Shown here: one piece after another, positions 1-8,377 of the stretch | Numbering within the stretch: the first letter of the stretch is position 1 | Layout of the letters: every line of letters starts with the position of its first letter | Program-made: the position numbers and the translations under genes | Notes under the pieces: model-generated | What the model was told of the DNA's origin: nothing | Seen by the model: only the letters and a program-made list of their open reading frames with translations | The model's database searches: none | Origin: KK5 sp034043675 | Lineage (GTDB): Bacteria > Pseudomonadota > Gammaproteobacteria > Burkholderiales > Burkholderiaceae_C | Length of the DNA: 64,000 bases | Reading direction: 5' to 3' | Assembly: GCF_034043675.1 (NCBI RefSeq) | Contig: NZ_JAXCLA010000006.1 | Location: 186,001 to 250,000, forward strand

Positions 1-644
1 CCGGCCTTCTCCGGCTCCAGGACGGCAGACATGTGCTTGACCAGCACCGGCTGCAGCGCGCCGTTCAGATCGGGCGCCGGATTGCGCTCGCAGCGTCCCG
101 TCGCGATACCGTAGCGGAAGACTTGGCCCGCGGTCTGGCGAAGCGTGTGGGCCGTCTCGATCGCCTGGCGCTGCTCTACCCGCCGCAGCACCTGGAGCAG
201 CAGCGGAGCCGTGATCTCCGACAGCGGCAAGCTGCCGATCCAGGGGAACAGGTCCTTCTCCATCCGCTCCAACCACCGAGCAGAGTAGAGAGGACTGACG
301 GCTGCCTTCCGGGTGCCGTGGTACTCCCGGGCGATCGTCTCGAAGGTGTTGGCCTGGTCAGCTTTGGCTTCCAGCTTGTCCAGTTGCCGGCGCTGGGCCG
401 GGTCGACGCCGCCCTGCTGCACTTTCCGCTCGTCATCGCGCTTGCCGCGGGCCGCTTTCAGGCTTACGTCGGGGTAGCTGCCCAGCGCCAGCCGCTTCTC
501 CTTGTCCGCGAAGTAGTACTTCCAGAACCAGCGCTTGGAGCCGTTCGGCGCGACCTCCAGGTACAGGCCGCCCGAGTCCGAGAGCCTGATCCTCTTCTTG
601 TCCGGTGGGCACAAGGCGTTCTTGCAGGCTGGGTCAGTGAGCAT
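1..644 (-). CDS. Tyrosine recombinase (phage/island integrase), 5' part only
   Basis: Site-specific recombinase that would integrate or excise a mobile element. About 214 N-terminal residues are visible; the gene runs off the left edge. The first 75 residues look like the arm-type DNA-binding domain of P4-like integrases (DUF4102; motif SDSGGLYLEV, then KRWFWKYYF and LALGSYPDVSL). Residues ~105-200 match the SAM-like core-binding domain (TFETIAREYH, then LRQTAGQVFRYGIATGRC). The catalytic domain with the R-H-R-Y residues lies outside the window. The ATG at 644 gives the usual integrase N terminus, although the frame stays open further upstream and no strong ribosome site is seen. It lies just beyond the 3' end of tRNA-Arg and reads away from it, the usual arrangement for an element inserted in a tRNA gene. 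Confidence 0.85.
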   Translation of the reverse strand, partial: MLTDPACKNALCPPDKKRIRLSDSGGLYLEVAPNGSKRWFWKYYFADKEKRLALGSYPDVSLKAARGKRDDERKVQQGGVDPAQRRQLDKLEAKADQANTFETIAREYHGTRKAAVSPLYSARWLERMEKDLFPWIGSLPLSEITAPLLLQVLRRVEQRQAIETAHTLRQTAGQVFRYGIATGRCERNPAPDLNGALQPVLVKHMSAVLEPEKA

Positions 645-747
645 AGGGGAACAGGTTCGGGCAGGATCCCGGAAAGCCGGTTTGTTCCCCGAAGTGTGCC
701 CCTTGTTCCCCTGCGATGTAAAGAGAAGCCGTGAGTCGTTGTGAAAT

Positions 748-785
748 GAAAAAAGCCGCCAAGTGCTTGATTCACTGGGCGGCTT
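748..785 (-). terminator. Rho-independent terminator downstream of tRNA-Arg
   Basis: On the minus strand an AAGCCGCC stem arm pairs with GGCGGCTT, extended inward by AGTG/CACT, and is followed by six T residues. It would end transcripts coming from tRNA-Arg before the integrase gene. Confidence 0.8.
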
Positions 786-817
786 GCGATGTTGTGATCT
801 GTCGTGAGATCCTGATT

Positions 818-894
818 TGGCCTGACCGGAGGGACTCGAACCCCCGACCTGCTGCTTAGAAGGCAGCTGCTCTATCCAGTTGAGCTACGGTCAG
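818..894 (-). tRNA. tRNA-Arg (anticodon TCT)
   Basis: The minus strand folds as a complete cloverleaf. The acceptor arms are CTGACCG and CGGTCAG, the D arm is GCTC/GAGC, and the anticodon stem GCTGC/GCAGC encloses loop CTTCTAA, giving anticodon TCT for AGA codons. The T arm contains TTCGAGT. The 3' CCA is encoded (bases 818-820 on the plus strand read TGG). The gene starts 16 bp after the OPT transporter stop, so it may be read from inside that gene's 3' end. Its 3' end faces the integrase, so it is the likely attachment site. Confidence 0.95.
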
Positions 895-910
895 CTTCAG
901 CGTGGAATTA

Positions 911-2908
911 TCACCCGAGCAGCACGTTGACGATCGCGTTGCCGATGCCCATCAGCGCGGCGCCCGAGATCAGGCCGGCGCAGATCGGCTCGCAGCCGTC
1001 GACCCAGCGGCGCCAGCCGATGGTGCCAGGGGTCTTGTAGCGCTTGGACAGCAGCCAGAAGATCAGCGCGCCGATCCACATCGCCAGGGTCGATTCGGGC
1101 GGCAGTACCACGCCCAGACCCACCGAGACGGCGGAGATCTGGAAGCGGCCGCGGGTGACGATGCGCGCCACCTCCAGCGCGATAGCGCTGACCACGGCCA
1201 CGGCCGCGGCAATCACCGCGGAGAGCGGCAGGCCCTTCAGGCCCTTGGCGATGATGTCCGCCACGCCCTTCCACTGCAGGGCGGCCGGCATCGGGAACTG
1301 CTCCGACACCAGGGTGGAGACCGAGCGCACGCCATGGCTGTCGGCCGGCAGGAACAGCAGGAAGAACAGCGGTACGCAGGCCAGCACGCCCGAGACGATG
1401 CCGATGATGTGGCCGATCACCTGATGGCGCGGCTTGCCGCCCAGCATGTAGCCGGGCTTGATGTCGGACAGCAGGTTGGACGCGTTGGCGGCGATCTCGC
1501 CGGTCATGCCGGCCGGCAGCAGGTTGCTGGCCGGGTTGCTGCGGTCGATCGCGCCCATCGTGAACTGCGTGATCTTGGACAGCGCGCCGGTCGGCGTCCA
1601 GGAGGTCAGCGCCATCGAGTTCGCGCAGATCACCGTCAGCACGAAGATCAGCGGCAGCGAGATCAGCGCCAGCAGCGGCGGCACGCCGAAGAACTCGTGC
1701 GTGATCCAGGCGCCCAGCAGGCCGAAGACCGGCACGCCGACGTAGGAGATCCACAGCGGCACCTCGATGTCCTTCAGGATGTCGGGGCCGGCATCAGCGG
1801 CGGCCACCTTCTTGTCCCGACGGGACAGCGACTTGAAGATCGAGGTGAACAACTCGGGCTTGGCCAGCAAGCCCACCAGCGAGCCGGTGACCATCATCGC
1901 CACACCCCACCACAGCGACCACTGGTTGACGATCTCCGCGCGGTTCAGGGGCACCAGCACGCCGGTCGGGCCGACGCGCGGCGCCACGTCGCCAATCTGA
2001 ATCATGATCGGCGCGAGGATCACGAAGTTGATGAAGGCGCCCAGCAGGCAGCTGGTGGCCACGGCGATGCCCATCAGGCCGCCCACGCCCATCATGGCGA
2101 CGTCGGCCGTGAGGCGCAGGCCCAGCACGCGGATGTCGGTGCCGAGGATCTTCGGGATCGCCAGGTCGAACTTGACCGCGGCCTCGTAGTAGTACTGGTC
2201 CAGGCGCTCATGGAAGGTCCAGGGTTCCTTCATGCCGGCCCACTGGTCCATGCGCAGAATCTTGAACTGCAGCAGCTTCATCCAGCCATCGCTGACGGCG
2301 GCCTGGTACAGCGCGGCAAAGGCGGACACCTTGCCCAGCAGCCGCGCCTTGTACATGCCCTCGCCGGCATTGCCGGTGTACAGCGAATCCAGCACCACGC
2401 CGCAGGCGCGGCCTTCGGGGAAGGGCAACTGGTCCTCGTTGATGAAGCGCCGCTTCATCGGGAAGGCCACCAGCACGCCCAGCACCGCGATCACGGAGAT
2501 CCAGATCATCAGCTGCCACCACGGGATCAGCTTGCCGCTGACCATCATGTAGGCCGCCAGGCTGACGTACAGCGGCGTGACGACATAGCCCGCCGCCGTG
2601 GCGATCGACTGCGTGCAATTGTTCTCCAGCACGGTGAAGTCCGAGGCCCAGCCGGCCGCGTGCATCATGCGGAACAGCGCGAAGGCGAGGATCACCGAGG
2701 TCAGGCCCACGCCGATCGCGATGCCGGTCTTGGCGCCGATGTAGAGGCCCGTGGCGGAGAGGATCGCGCCCAGCAGGAAGCCGGTCAGGCCGGAGCGCAA
2801 GGTCAGCTGCGCCATGTCGCCGCGGTAGACGTTCTTGAACCACCACTCGTCTTTTTGAGCTCGGCTCCAGGTACGGGTCTGCTCGTCGGTCAGATGTTGA
2901 ATTGCCAT
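911..2908 (-). CDS. OPT family oligopeptide transporter
   Basis: A 665-residue polytopic inner-membrane protein of the oligopeptide/metal-chelate transporter family (OPT/YSL), which imports short peptides or metal chelates with protons. After a short cytoplasmic N terminus the sequence enters long hydrophobic segments (LTGFLLGAILSATGLYIGAK, then GLTSVILAFALF) with glycine- and asparagine-rich turns such as FTVLENNCTQSIATAAGY, typical of OPT proteins. Length fits the bacterial family. It is transcribed toward tRNA-Arg and ends with a double stop (TGA TAA). Upstream sits a SLAC1/TehA gene in the same direction, separated by 110 bp. The actual substrate cannot be read from the sequence. Confidence 0.9.
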   Translation of the reverse strand: MAIQHLTDEQTRTWSRAQKDEWWFKNVYRGDMAQLTLRSGLTGFLLGAILSATGLYIGAKTGIAIGVGLTSVILAFALFRMMHAAGWASDFTVLENNCTQSIATAAGYVVTPLYVSLAAYMMVSGKLIPWWQLMIWISVIAVLGVLVAFPMKRRFINEDQLPFPEGRACGVVLDSLYTGNAGEGMYKARLLGKVSAFAALYQAAVSDGWMKLLQFKILRMDQWAGMKEPWTFHERLDQYYYEAAVKFDLAIPKILGTDIRVLGLRLTADVAMMGVGGLMGIAVATSCLLGAFINFVILAPIMIQIGDVAPRVGPTGVLVPLNRAEIVNQWSLWWGVAMMVTGSLVGLLAKPELFTSIFKSLSRRDKKVAAADAGPDILKDIEVPLWISYVGVPVFGLLGAWITHEFFGVPPLLALISLPLIFVLTVICANSMALTSWTPTGALSKITQFTMGAIDRSNPASNLLPAGMTGEIAANASNLLSDIKPGYMLGGKPRHQVIGHIIGIVSGVLACVPLFFLLFLPADSHGVRSVSTLVSEQFPMPAALQWKGVADIIAKGLKGLPLSAVIAAAVAVVSAIALEVARIVTRGRFQISAVSVGLGVVLPPESTLAMWIGALIFWLLSKRYKTPGTIGWRRWVDGCEPICAGLISGAALMGIGNAIVNVLLG

Positions 2909-3002
2909 CGGTAAAGCATCGGGAAATGGAGGGCCTCGGTAGAGGCCGAAGGGGCGGATTGTCCCTGCCCGCAGCGGCCCTTCCCGTCGGGGGATGCCCG
3001 AA

Positions 3003-3026
3003 CTACCGAGTTACCGAATTACCGAG
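3003..3026 (-). repeat. 8-bp tandem repeat carrying stops in all three frames
   Basis: On the minus strand the unit CGGTAAYT repeats about three times. It supplies TAA at 3019-3021 (the stop of the SLAC1/TehA gene), TAA at 3011-3013 and TAG at 3003-3005. Spacing of 8 bases puts one stop in each reading frame. Confidence 0.6.
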
Positions 3027-3993
3027 CCGCCGGCGCGGGCTGCGGCGGCAGCAGCCGCCCGCGCAGCGCCGCCAGCGCCGTCGCGATGGCGAGGCCCACG
3101 ACGATCACGTTGGCCAGCACGAACAGCACCGGTGCCAGGCTCACGAACACCCAGTCGCCGCCGCGGTCGGCATAGCGCATCGTCGCCGTGGCGATCGCCG
3201 TGGCCGCGAAAGTGAAGGCCCAGTAGCCCGGCGTGAAGGGCTGGCGGATCCAGGGCATCAGGCGCAGCGCGAGCAGGGCCTGCACCAGCGCATAGCCCAG
3301 CAGGCCGTGCGCGACCAGATCCGGCGGGCCGGTGGTGATGCTGCAGTAGGCCAGCAGCGCCACGGCCGGTGGCGCCGCCTGGATGCCCAGGGTCGGGCGC
3401 AGCGGCTGGGGCAGTTCCTCGGCCGTCAGCAAGCGATTGATGATGATCGACTCCAGCGCCAGCCAGGCCAGCACGCCCGCGCCGAAGAACAGCTGCCCCA
3501 GCTCCGGCCAGCCCAGCGCGGCCGCGGCAATGGCAGACACCAGGTTCGCCGCCACCGTGGGCAGGTACAGCACCGGCGTCGTCGCACTGACGCTGCGCCC
3601 GCCGCGCCACAGGCCGCCATGCCGCCAGATGCCGAACAGCAGCGCGGCCAGGCCACCCACGCCGCACAGCAGCAGCGCCGCGGGCCGCGAGTACGGCAGC
3701 ACCGCGATACCCACCAGCATCGTCGTGACCGGCACCAGCGCCACGAAGCAGCACATGATCGGATGCTCGATCTCGCCGCGCGCCTGCGTGCCGGCACGCA
3801 GCCACTTCAGCGCATAGAGCAGGGCCAGCACGGTCCACACGGTCACGGCCACCGCCATCGCCGCCTCGCCCACCCAGGCCGGCAGCCCCCACAGCTTCGC
3901 GGCCACGCGCCAGTTGGTGCCCAGGCCCGTGAGGCCCAGCACCATCCCGAAAAAGGAGGCCGGCACGACCCATTGCAACGGCTTGTCGTTCAT
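3019..3993 (-). CDS. SLAC1/TehA family anion channel or dicarboxylate transporter
   Basis: A 324-residue membrane protein with about ten hydrophobic helices, fitting the TehA/SLAC1/Mae1 fold. The N terminus (LQWVVPASFFGMVLGLTGLG, then NWRVAA) matches the first helix of this family, where a Phe-lined pore conducts anions. A second cue is FTPGYWAFTFAATAIATATM near the C terminus, where family members carry a conserved P-x-x-W-x-F-x-F-P-like segment. The ATG at 3993 is preceded by a GGGGGAAAG ribosome site. Substrates in the family range from chloride or nitrate to malate; this one is unknown. A second paralogue of similar size lies at 12.2-13.3 kb. Confidence 0.85.
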   Translation of the reverse strand: MNDKPLQWVVPASFFGMVLGLTGLGTNWRVAAKLWGLPAWVGEAAMAVAVTVWTVLALLYALKWLRAGTQARGEIEHPIMCCFVALVPVTTMLVGIAVLPYSRPAALLLCGVGGLAALLFGIWRHGGLWRGGRSVSATTPVLYLPTVAANLVSAIAAAALGWPELGQLFFGAGVLAWLALESIIINRLLTAEELPQPLRPTLGIQAAPPAVALLAYCSITTGPPDLVAHGLLGYALVQALLALRLMPWIRQPFTPGYWAFTFAATAIATATMRYADRGGDWVFVSLAPVLFVLANVIVVGLAIATALAALRGRLLPPQPAPAAR

Positions 3994-4141
3994 TGTCTTT
4001 CCCCCGGCGTTTGCGCCTGTGCTGTCGACACCGCCCTCCGCGGGTCGCGGCCGCCATTGTGGCGAAGCCGCCGCGCAGGCATGTGACGCAAGCCACCCGC
4101 GTCGTTAGACTCGCCACAGAACAGCGAGGAGACGACACAGC

Positions 4142-4885
4142 ATGCCAGCAATTCCGGCGGCGCTCGTGCTGGGGGTCCTCGCCCTCCAGCCGACCTTGGG
4201 CACTGCGGCGCCCATCCCCGTCACCCTGCGATTGTGCGTATCGGGCCAGGCCACGACGCCCGAAGGCGTCGGCGTGTTCCACCAGCGCGTGCTGACCGCC
4301 GCACGGGACGTGGCGCTGAACATCGAGCACTACGTCGCCCCGCGGGCCCGTTGCCTGCAGGACACGCGCATGGGCACGGCCGACGCGCTGATCGGCGTCT
4401 TCACGCCCGAGCGGCAGGCCTGGCTGGCCTACCCGCTGCGCCAGGGCCAGCCGGTGGCGGAGCAAGGCGTCGGCAGTATCCAGGTGAGGATCTACCGCCG
4501 CGCCGGCACCCGCGTGGAATGGGACGGTACGGCCCTCAGCGGCCTGGAAGAACAGCCGCTGGGCCTGAAGTTCGGTTCCTCCTACGGCGCCGACGTGGCC
4601 AAGCTCGGCGTGCCGCTGGACGACCGCGCCAAGACCGACGAACAGCTGATCGCCAAGTTGCTCTACGGCCGCGTCGGCGCGATCCTGCTGACCGACGAGG
4701 CCGTGCAGGACCTCGCCAAGATCGCGCCCGGCAAGATCGAAGCCCTGGCGCGAACCTACAGCACGATGCCGCTCTATCTCGCCGTGTCCACCGCCTTCGA
4801 GCGGGAACACCGGGTGCTGGTGCGCCAGTTGTGGACGAACCTGGCCAACGGCGCAGAACGCAAGCCGCCGCCGGCGGGCCGCTGA
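4142..4885 (+). CDS. Periplasmic solute-binding protein, SBP_bac_3-like
   Basis: A 247-residue secreted protein. Residues 1-23 form a signal peptide ending near LGTAA, and the mature chain starts PIPVTLRLCV. The remainder resembles the two-lobed family 3 amino-acid-binding fold, with DALIGVFTPERQAWLAYPLR as the typical 'probe then lobe crossing' region and LIAKLLYGRVGAILLTDEAV as the second. No permease or ATPase gene is adjacent, so it may be an orphan sensor-type binding protein of the kind common in Burkholderiales rather than part of an importer. It is divergent from the SLAC1/TehA gene, with a 148-bp shared upstream region. The ATG follows GCGAGGAG at a somewhat long spacing. Confidence 0.7.
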   Translation: MPAIPAALVLGVLALQPTLGTAAPIPVTLRLCVSGQATTPEGVGVFHQRVLTAARDVALNIEHYVAPRARCLQDTRMGTADALIGVFTPERQAWLAYPLRQGQPVAEQGVGSIQVRIYRRAGTRVEWDGTALSGLEEQPLGLKFGSSYGADVAKLGVPLDDRAKTDEQLIAKLLYGRVGAILLTDEAVQDLAKIAPGKIEALARTYSTMPLYLAVSTAFEREHRVLVRQLWTNLANGAERKPPPAGR

Positions 4886-4969
4886 GTTCAGTGCACCGAT
4901 CCGCCCGGAGCGGGCGTAGAGTCGCGGTCAACGTAACTAAGCCGTTATGCCGACGGCACCGGAGGCTCG

Positions 4970-5392
4970 ATGGAAACGATCGCGGCGGTCTTGGGCGGGG
5001 TGCTGATCGGGGCGCTGGCGGCGGCGCTCATCGGAGCCGGCTGGTGGGGCCGCAAGCTGAAGGCTTCGGCGGAGCGCGTCGCACGGCTGGAGCAGGCCCG
5101 CCAGCAGAGCGAGCAGGCCAGCACACAGCTGCGCAAGCAGTTCGACCAGATGCGCATCGAGGTCGCCGAACTGCGCCACCAGGCCGATCGGCAGCGTGCC
5201 CGGCGCGACACACCCGCCCCCGCCCCGGTGGACGAGACGCCCGACCTGCTCTTGCGCGAGACCCCGGTGGAGGAGTTCCCGGCCACGATGATCCTGCCGC
5301 GTAAGCCCCCCGCCGCTGCACCCGGCACGGCCGCGGACGAGCCCTTCCCCGCCACGATGATGGTGCCGCGCAAGCCGCCTGCGTCCTCCTGA
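4970..5392 (+). CDS. Small membrane-anchored coiled-coil protein with duplicated FPATM motif
   Basis: No family recognised. The 140 residues comprise one N-terminal membrane helix (about 4-27, glycine- and alanine-rich), a heptad-like coiled coil (about 30-75, many Q, E, R and A), and a proline-rich tail. The tail holds two near-identical copies of a motif: EEFPATMILPRKPPA and EPFPATMMVPRKPPA, encoded at about 5269-5310 and 5339-5380. The start is supported by CGGAGG eight bases upstream. It ends 9 bp before the aldolase gene, so the two may be cotranscribed. The tail is probably cytoplasmic or periplasmic and extended; function unknown. Confidence 0.7.
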   Translation: METIAAVLGGVLIGALAAALIGAGWWGRKLKASAERVARLEQARQQSEQASTQLRKQFDQMRIEVAELRHQADRQRARRDTPAPAPVDETPDLLLRETPVEEFPATMILPRKPPAAAPGTAADEPFPATMMVPRKPPASS

Positions 5393-5401
5393 GAAGCATC
5401 G

Positions 5402-6145
5402 ATGACGAACCCGACCCGCAGCGCCGCCGATGTCCGCGTCGACCTCGCCGCCGCCTACCGCCTGGCCGCCCTCGCCGGCTGGGACGACACGATCTACACC
5501 CACCTCTCGGCCGCCGTGCCGGGCGAACCGGGCCGTTACCTGATCAACGAATTCGGCCTCGGCTTCGACGAGGTCTGCGCCTCCGGCCTCGTCGAGGTGG
5601 ACCTGCACGGCCGCGTGGCGGACGGTACGAAGCGGCGCGTCAACCCCAGCGGCTTCGCGATCCACGGCGCCGTGCATGCAGCCCGGCCCGAGCTCGAATG
5701 CGTGATCCATCTGCACGCGCCCTGGGGCGTGGCGCTGGCCATGCTGCCGGGCGGCCTGCAGCCGACCTCGCAATGGGCGATGCGGCTGCACGGCCGCCTC
5801 GGCCGCCACGCCTACGAAGGCCTGGCCCTGCCCGCCGACGAGCAGCGCCGCCTGGTCGCGAATCTCGGCACGCTGGACGGCCTGATCCTGGAGAACCACG
5901 GCACCCTGACCGTCGGCCACACGGTGGCCGAGGCCTTCATGCTGATGCACATCCTCGAACACGCGGCCCAGGCCCAACTGCGCGCGATGGCCGCCACCGG
6001 CGGGCGCGTGATGGTCGCCGACCCCGAACTCGCCGCCCTCACCTATCGCCAATGGGTCGGCGACGGCAGCGAACGCGACGGCGATGCCGAATGGCCGGCG
6101 CTGCTGCGCCGCCTGGACCGGCTCTCACCCGGTTTCCGCGACTGA
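5402..6145 (+). CDS. Class II aldolase/adducin family protein
   Basis: A 247-residue zinc-dependent enzyme of the class II aldolase family (fuculose-phosphate aldolase, ribulose-5-phosphate epimerase, adducin head). Probable metal ligands are His103 and His105 in VIHLHAPWG and a further His near 166 in LENHGTLTVG; LMHILEHAAQ supplies another histidine pair. The opening residues (AAYRLAALAGWDDTIYTHLS) match family members often annotated as class II aldolase of unknown substrate. The gene is followed after 36 bp by a tautomerase gene, suggesting a small catabolic unit acting on a keto or enol intermediate. Substrate not determinable. Confidence 0.9.
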   Translation: MTNPTRSAADVRVDLAAAYRLAALAGWDDTIYTHLSAAVPGEPGRYLINEFGLGFDEVCASGLVEVDLHGRVADGTKRRVNPSGFAIHGAVHAARPELECVIHLHAPWGVALAMLPGGLQPTSQWAMRLHGRLGRHAYEGLALPADEQRRLVANLGTLDGLILENHGTLTVGHTVAEAFMLMHILEHAAQAQLRAMAATGGRVMVADPELAALTYRQWVGDGSERDGDAEWPALLRRLDRLSPGFRD

Positions 6146-6181
6146 ATTTGAATCAACCGAACTCATCCAACGAGACCCACC

Positions 6182-6379
6182 ATGCCCACGATCCGCGTCG
6201 AACTCTTCGAAGGCCGCACCACCGAACAGAAGGCCGCACTGGCCCAGGAACTGACCGCCGCCTGCGTGCGCGTACTGGGCGGCAGCCCCGACGGCGTCGA
6301 CGTACTGTTCTTCGACATCGCCCGGCAGGACTGGGCGACCGGTGGGGTACTGTGGAGTGAGAAGAAGCCGGCGGGCTAG
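6182..6379 (+). CDS. 4-oxalocrotonate tautomerase family enzyme
   Basis: A 65-residue protein beginning MPTIRVELFEGRTTEQK. After removal of Met the N-terminal proline is the catalytic base of the tautomerase superfamily, which ketonises enols such as 2-hydroxymuconate. Length and the beta-alpha-beta pattern fit one subunit of the small hexameric or dimeric type; an aromatic residue sits near the C terminus (DWATGGVLW). The ATG at 6182 must be the start, because it places proline second. It lies directly downstream of the class II aldolase gene in the same direction, so the two probably act on one pathway. Confidence 0.88.
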   Translation: MPTIRVELFEGRTTEQKAALAQELTAACVRVLGGSPDGVDVLFFDIARQDWATGGVLWSEKKPAG

Positions 6380-6512
6380 CGGTCTTCTCGTCGTGGGCAG
6401 GTGGACGCGGCACGCGCAATGTCAGTCAATATGACTGCGAATGCATGGCCTACGCACTGGACAGTCGGCCCCGGCGCCGACTGAGCTTCAGAAGCCTAAC
6501 AGTTGGTCAGAA

Positions 6513-7169
6513 CTACTCGCGCTCCACGACCTCAACCTGTAGCACGCCTGATTCCAGCGCCTTTCCGACGTTCTGAATTGCGGTCTTGTTTGCCTGTAGT
6601 GCTTCTTGATCAATGGGGAATCCGACGACGTTCATCTTGAGCGCGTGCTTGCCGGTCACGAGAGACAGAGTCGCCTTGCGCAACTCGTTCTGCTCCTCTT
6701 CGATCTCGCCGTGCGCAATGGGACTGTATGCACCACGCTTCAGTTGAACCCGATCGAACGTATAGCCAAGGTCTTGCGCGATGGCGAACAGGATGTTCGT
6801 GAAAAGCTCATCACCTTGCGCACCCCAGAGCGCGAGTTGCCCGTCCTGTGCCTTGGTGTTCAAGTGATCCAAATATTCCTTCCATGCGTCGATGACCCGC
6901 TGTTCTCTGCCCGACCGATGCGAAATACCGAGCGTTCTCTTGCCATAGAACACTAAGTCAATCATGTTGAGTGCCCGAACGTGCTCCGGCGAGAGTCTTG
7001 CGGCTCGAGTTGCCATGAGTTGCTCGAACAGCCTCGCCTTCCGAACTTGACGCTCGCGAAATGCCTCGACGGCCTTCTGTGCCTGGACAGCAAGAATTGG
7101 CCCCAGCAGCGTCGCGAAAATGACCGCCCAGTCTTTTAGTTCGAGGTGGAAGTAGAGCGTTGGTTCCAT
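6513..7169 (-). CDS. DUF6680-like single-pass membrane protein
   Basis: A 218-residue protein whose N terminus (LKDWAVIFATLLGPILAVQA) is a single hydrophobic helix at about residues 11-30, followed by a long charged cytoplasmic region (ARLFEQLMATRAARLSPEHV, then VFYGKR). This layout matches the family I know as DUF6680, which has no assigned function. Base composition is visibly more AT-rich and its codon third positions less GC-biased than neighbouring genes, suggesting recent acquisition. It is flanked by unrelated genes on both sides and looks monocistronic. Assignment to the family is from recall of the N-terminal motif only. Confidence 0.65.
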   Translation of the reverse strand: MEPTLYFHLELKDWAVIFATLLGPILAVQAQKAVEAFRERQVRKARLFEQLMATRAARLSPEHVRALNMIDLVFYGKRTLGISHRSGREQRVIDAWKEYLDHLNTKAQDGQLALWGAQGDELFTNILFAIAQDLGYTFDRVQLKRGAYSPIAHGEIEEEQNELRKATLSLVTGKHALKMNVVGFPIDQEALQANKTAIQNVGKALESGVLQVEVVERE

Positions 7170-7533
7170 CTCTTGTAGTTCTGATGTGTTGTAGGGGAAA
7201 GGTCTTACTCCATGACCTCGCAGGTGCTCCCATATTCAGGCTGGCTCGTGAGCCTCAAGTTGCTGATGCAGTGTCACTTTTCCCTGACTCTCTGCAGCCC
7301 CATACGGCCGCACGTTTTCCAGCCATTCCGGCACCTACTAAGTCTGCACTGTCGGATGCCGGCCGGCTGAATGCTGCCACTAAGACCTGCCGACGCGCCA
7401 GTCCGTGGAACCCCGCGGCCCGCCACACCGGGGAACTTGCCGCCGCGTCTTTCCGCCGAACTGCCGCAGCACGGAGCAGGCCAGGCCCGCCGATTGCCGC
7501 AATTTCTGCTCTGACGGTTGCACGGAGACTCTC
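7170..7533 (+). other. 364-bp intergenic region, no gene seen
   Basis: Divergent region between the DUF6680-like gene and the DUF899 gene. Its left half shares the lower GC content of the DUF6680 gene. I see no RNA gene, convincing promoter pair or long inverted repeat. Open frames crossing it have codon use unlike real genes here. Confidence 0.5.
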
Positions 7534-8241
7534 ATGCCCGAAACCGCTGCCCTGAAGTCGGCCGCAGAACTCGCCCAGTTCGGCCGTATCCCCTTCCCCG
7601 GCGCCTCACCCGAATACGAGGCCGCACGGCGCGCGCTGCTGGCCGAGGAGATCGAGTTCCGCCGCCACATGACGCGGCTCGTCGAGCAGCGCCGCGCGTT
7701 GCCGCCGGGGCCGATGATCGCTAATGACTACCGTTTCAAGGACGAGCAAGGCTTCGAGGTCGGGCTGGCCGATCTGTTCGGCGACAAGGACACGCTGGTC
7801 GCCTACTTCTGGATGTACGGCCCGCAGCGCGAACGGCCCTGCCCGATGTGCACGAACTGGCTCGGCGCGGTCAACGGCAATGCTGCCGACATCAAGCAGC
7901 GTGTCGCGCTGAAGGTGCTGGGCCGCTCGCCGGTCGAGCGCCAGTACGCGTTCGCGCAGCAGCGCGGCTGGCGTGACCTGAATTTCATCCAGACAATCGG
8001 CGACCACTACGCGAACGACCTCGGACTCCTTAACCCCGACGGCAGCGAGAACCCGGCCCTGACCGTCTACCGGCGCGACGGCGAGCAGTTGCGCCTGTTC
8101 TGGGCCAGCGGCATGCGCCGCGAGATGGCCGACCCCGGCCAGGATCCGCGCGACGCGCCGGACATCGCCTCGCTGTGGTCCGTGCTCGACCTGACCCCGG
8201 GCGGCCGCGGCACCGATTGGTATCCGAAGCTGCAGTACTGA
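7534..8241 (+). CDS. DUF899 family thioredoxin-like protein
   Basis: A 235-residue protein of the DUF899 family, a thioredoxin-fold group of unproven function. Features are the N-terminal helix EIEFRRHMTRLVEQRRALPP, followed by DYRFKDEQGFEVGLADLFG and then LVAYFWMYGP. A CPMC pair in the sequence RPCPMCTNWLG sits where thioredoxin-fold proteins keep their redox cysteines. The C terminus (SVLDLTPGGRGTDWYPKLQY) is characteristic of the family. I chose the ATG at 7534 because the family homology begins there; the open frame continues 43 codons upstream without family features. Monocistronic, followed by a peptidase gene after 136 bp. Confidence 0.88.
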   Translation: MPETAALKSAAELAQFGRIPFPGASPEYEAARRALLAEEIEFRRHMTRLVEQRRALPPGPMIANDYRFKDEQGFEVGLADLFGDKDTLVAYFWMYGPQRERPCPMCTNWLGAVNGNAADIKQRVALKVLGRSPVERQYAFAQQRGWRDLNFIQTIGDHYANDLGLLNPDGSENPALTVYRRDGEQLRLFWASGMRREMADPGQDPRDAPDIASLWSVLDLTPGGRGTDWYPKLQY

Positions 8242-8377
8242 AGCACCGGCGCCGCCGTCCGCAAGGGCCGGAAGTCATGCCCCTTGTGGCCCCGCGGCGA
8301 CGAAGCGCGCGGCATGGAGGATTGGAGCAAGGTCGAGGCGCAATACTCCGGCGCCTCAAGAAGAACCAGCCACGCCG

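Noticed and set aside
902..2914. Plus-strand open frame of 670 codons opposite the OPT gene
   Set aside because: The minus-strand frame codes for a clear membrane transporter; the plus frame is rich in Asp, His, Arg and Gln without homology.
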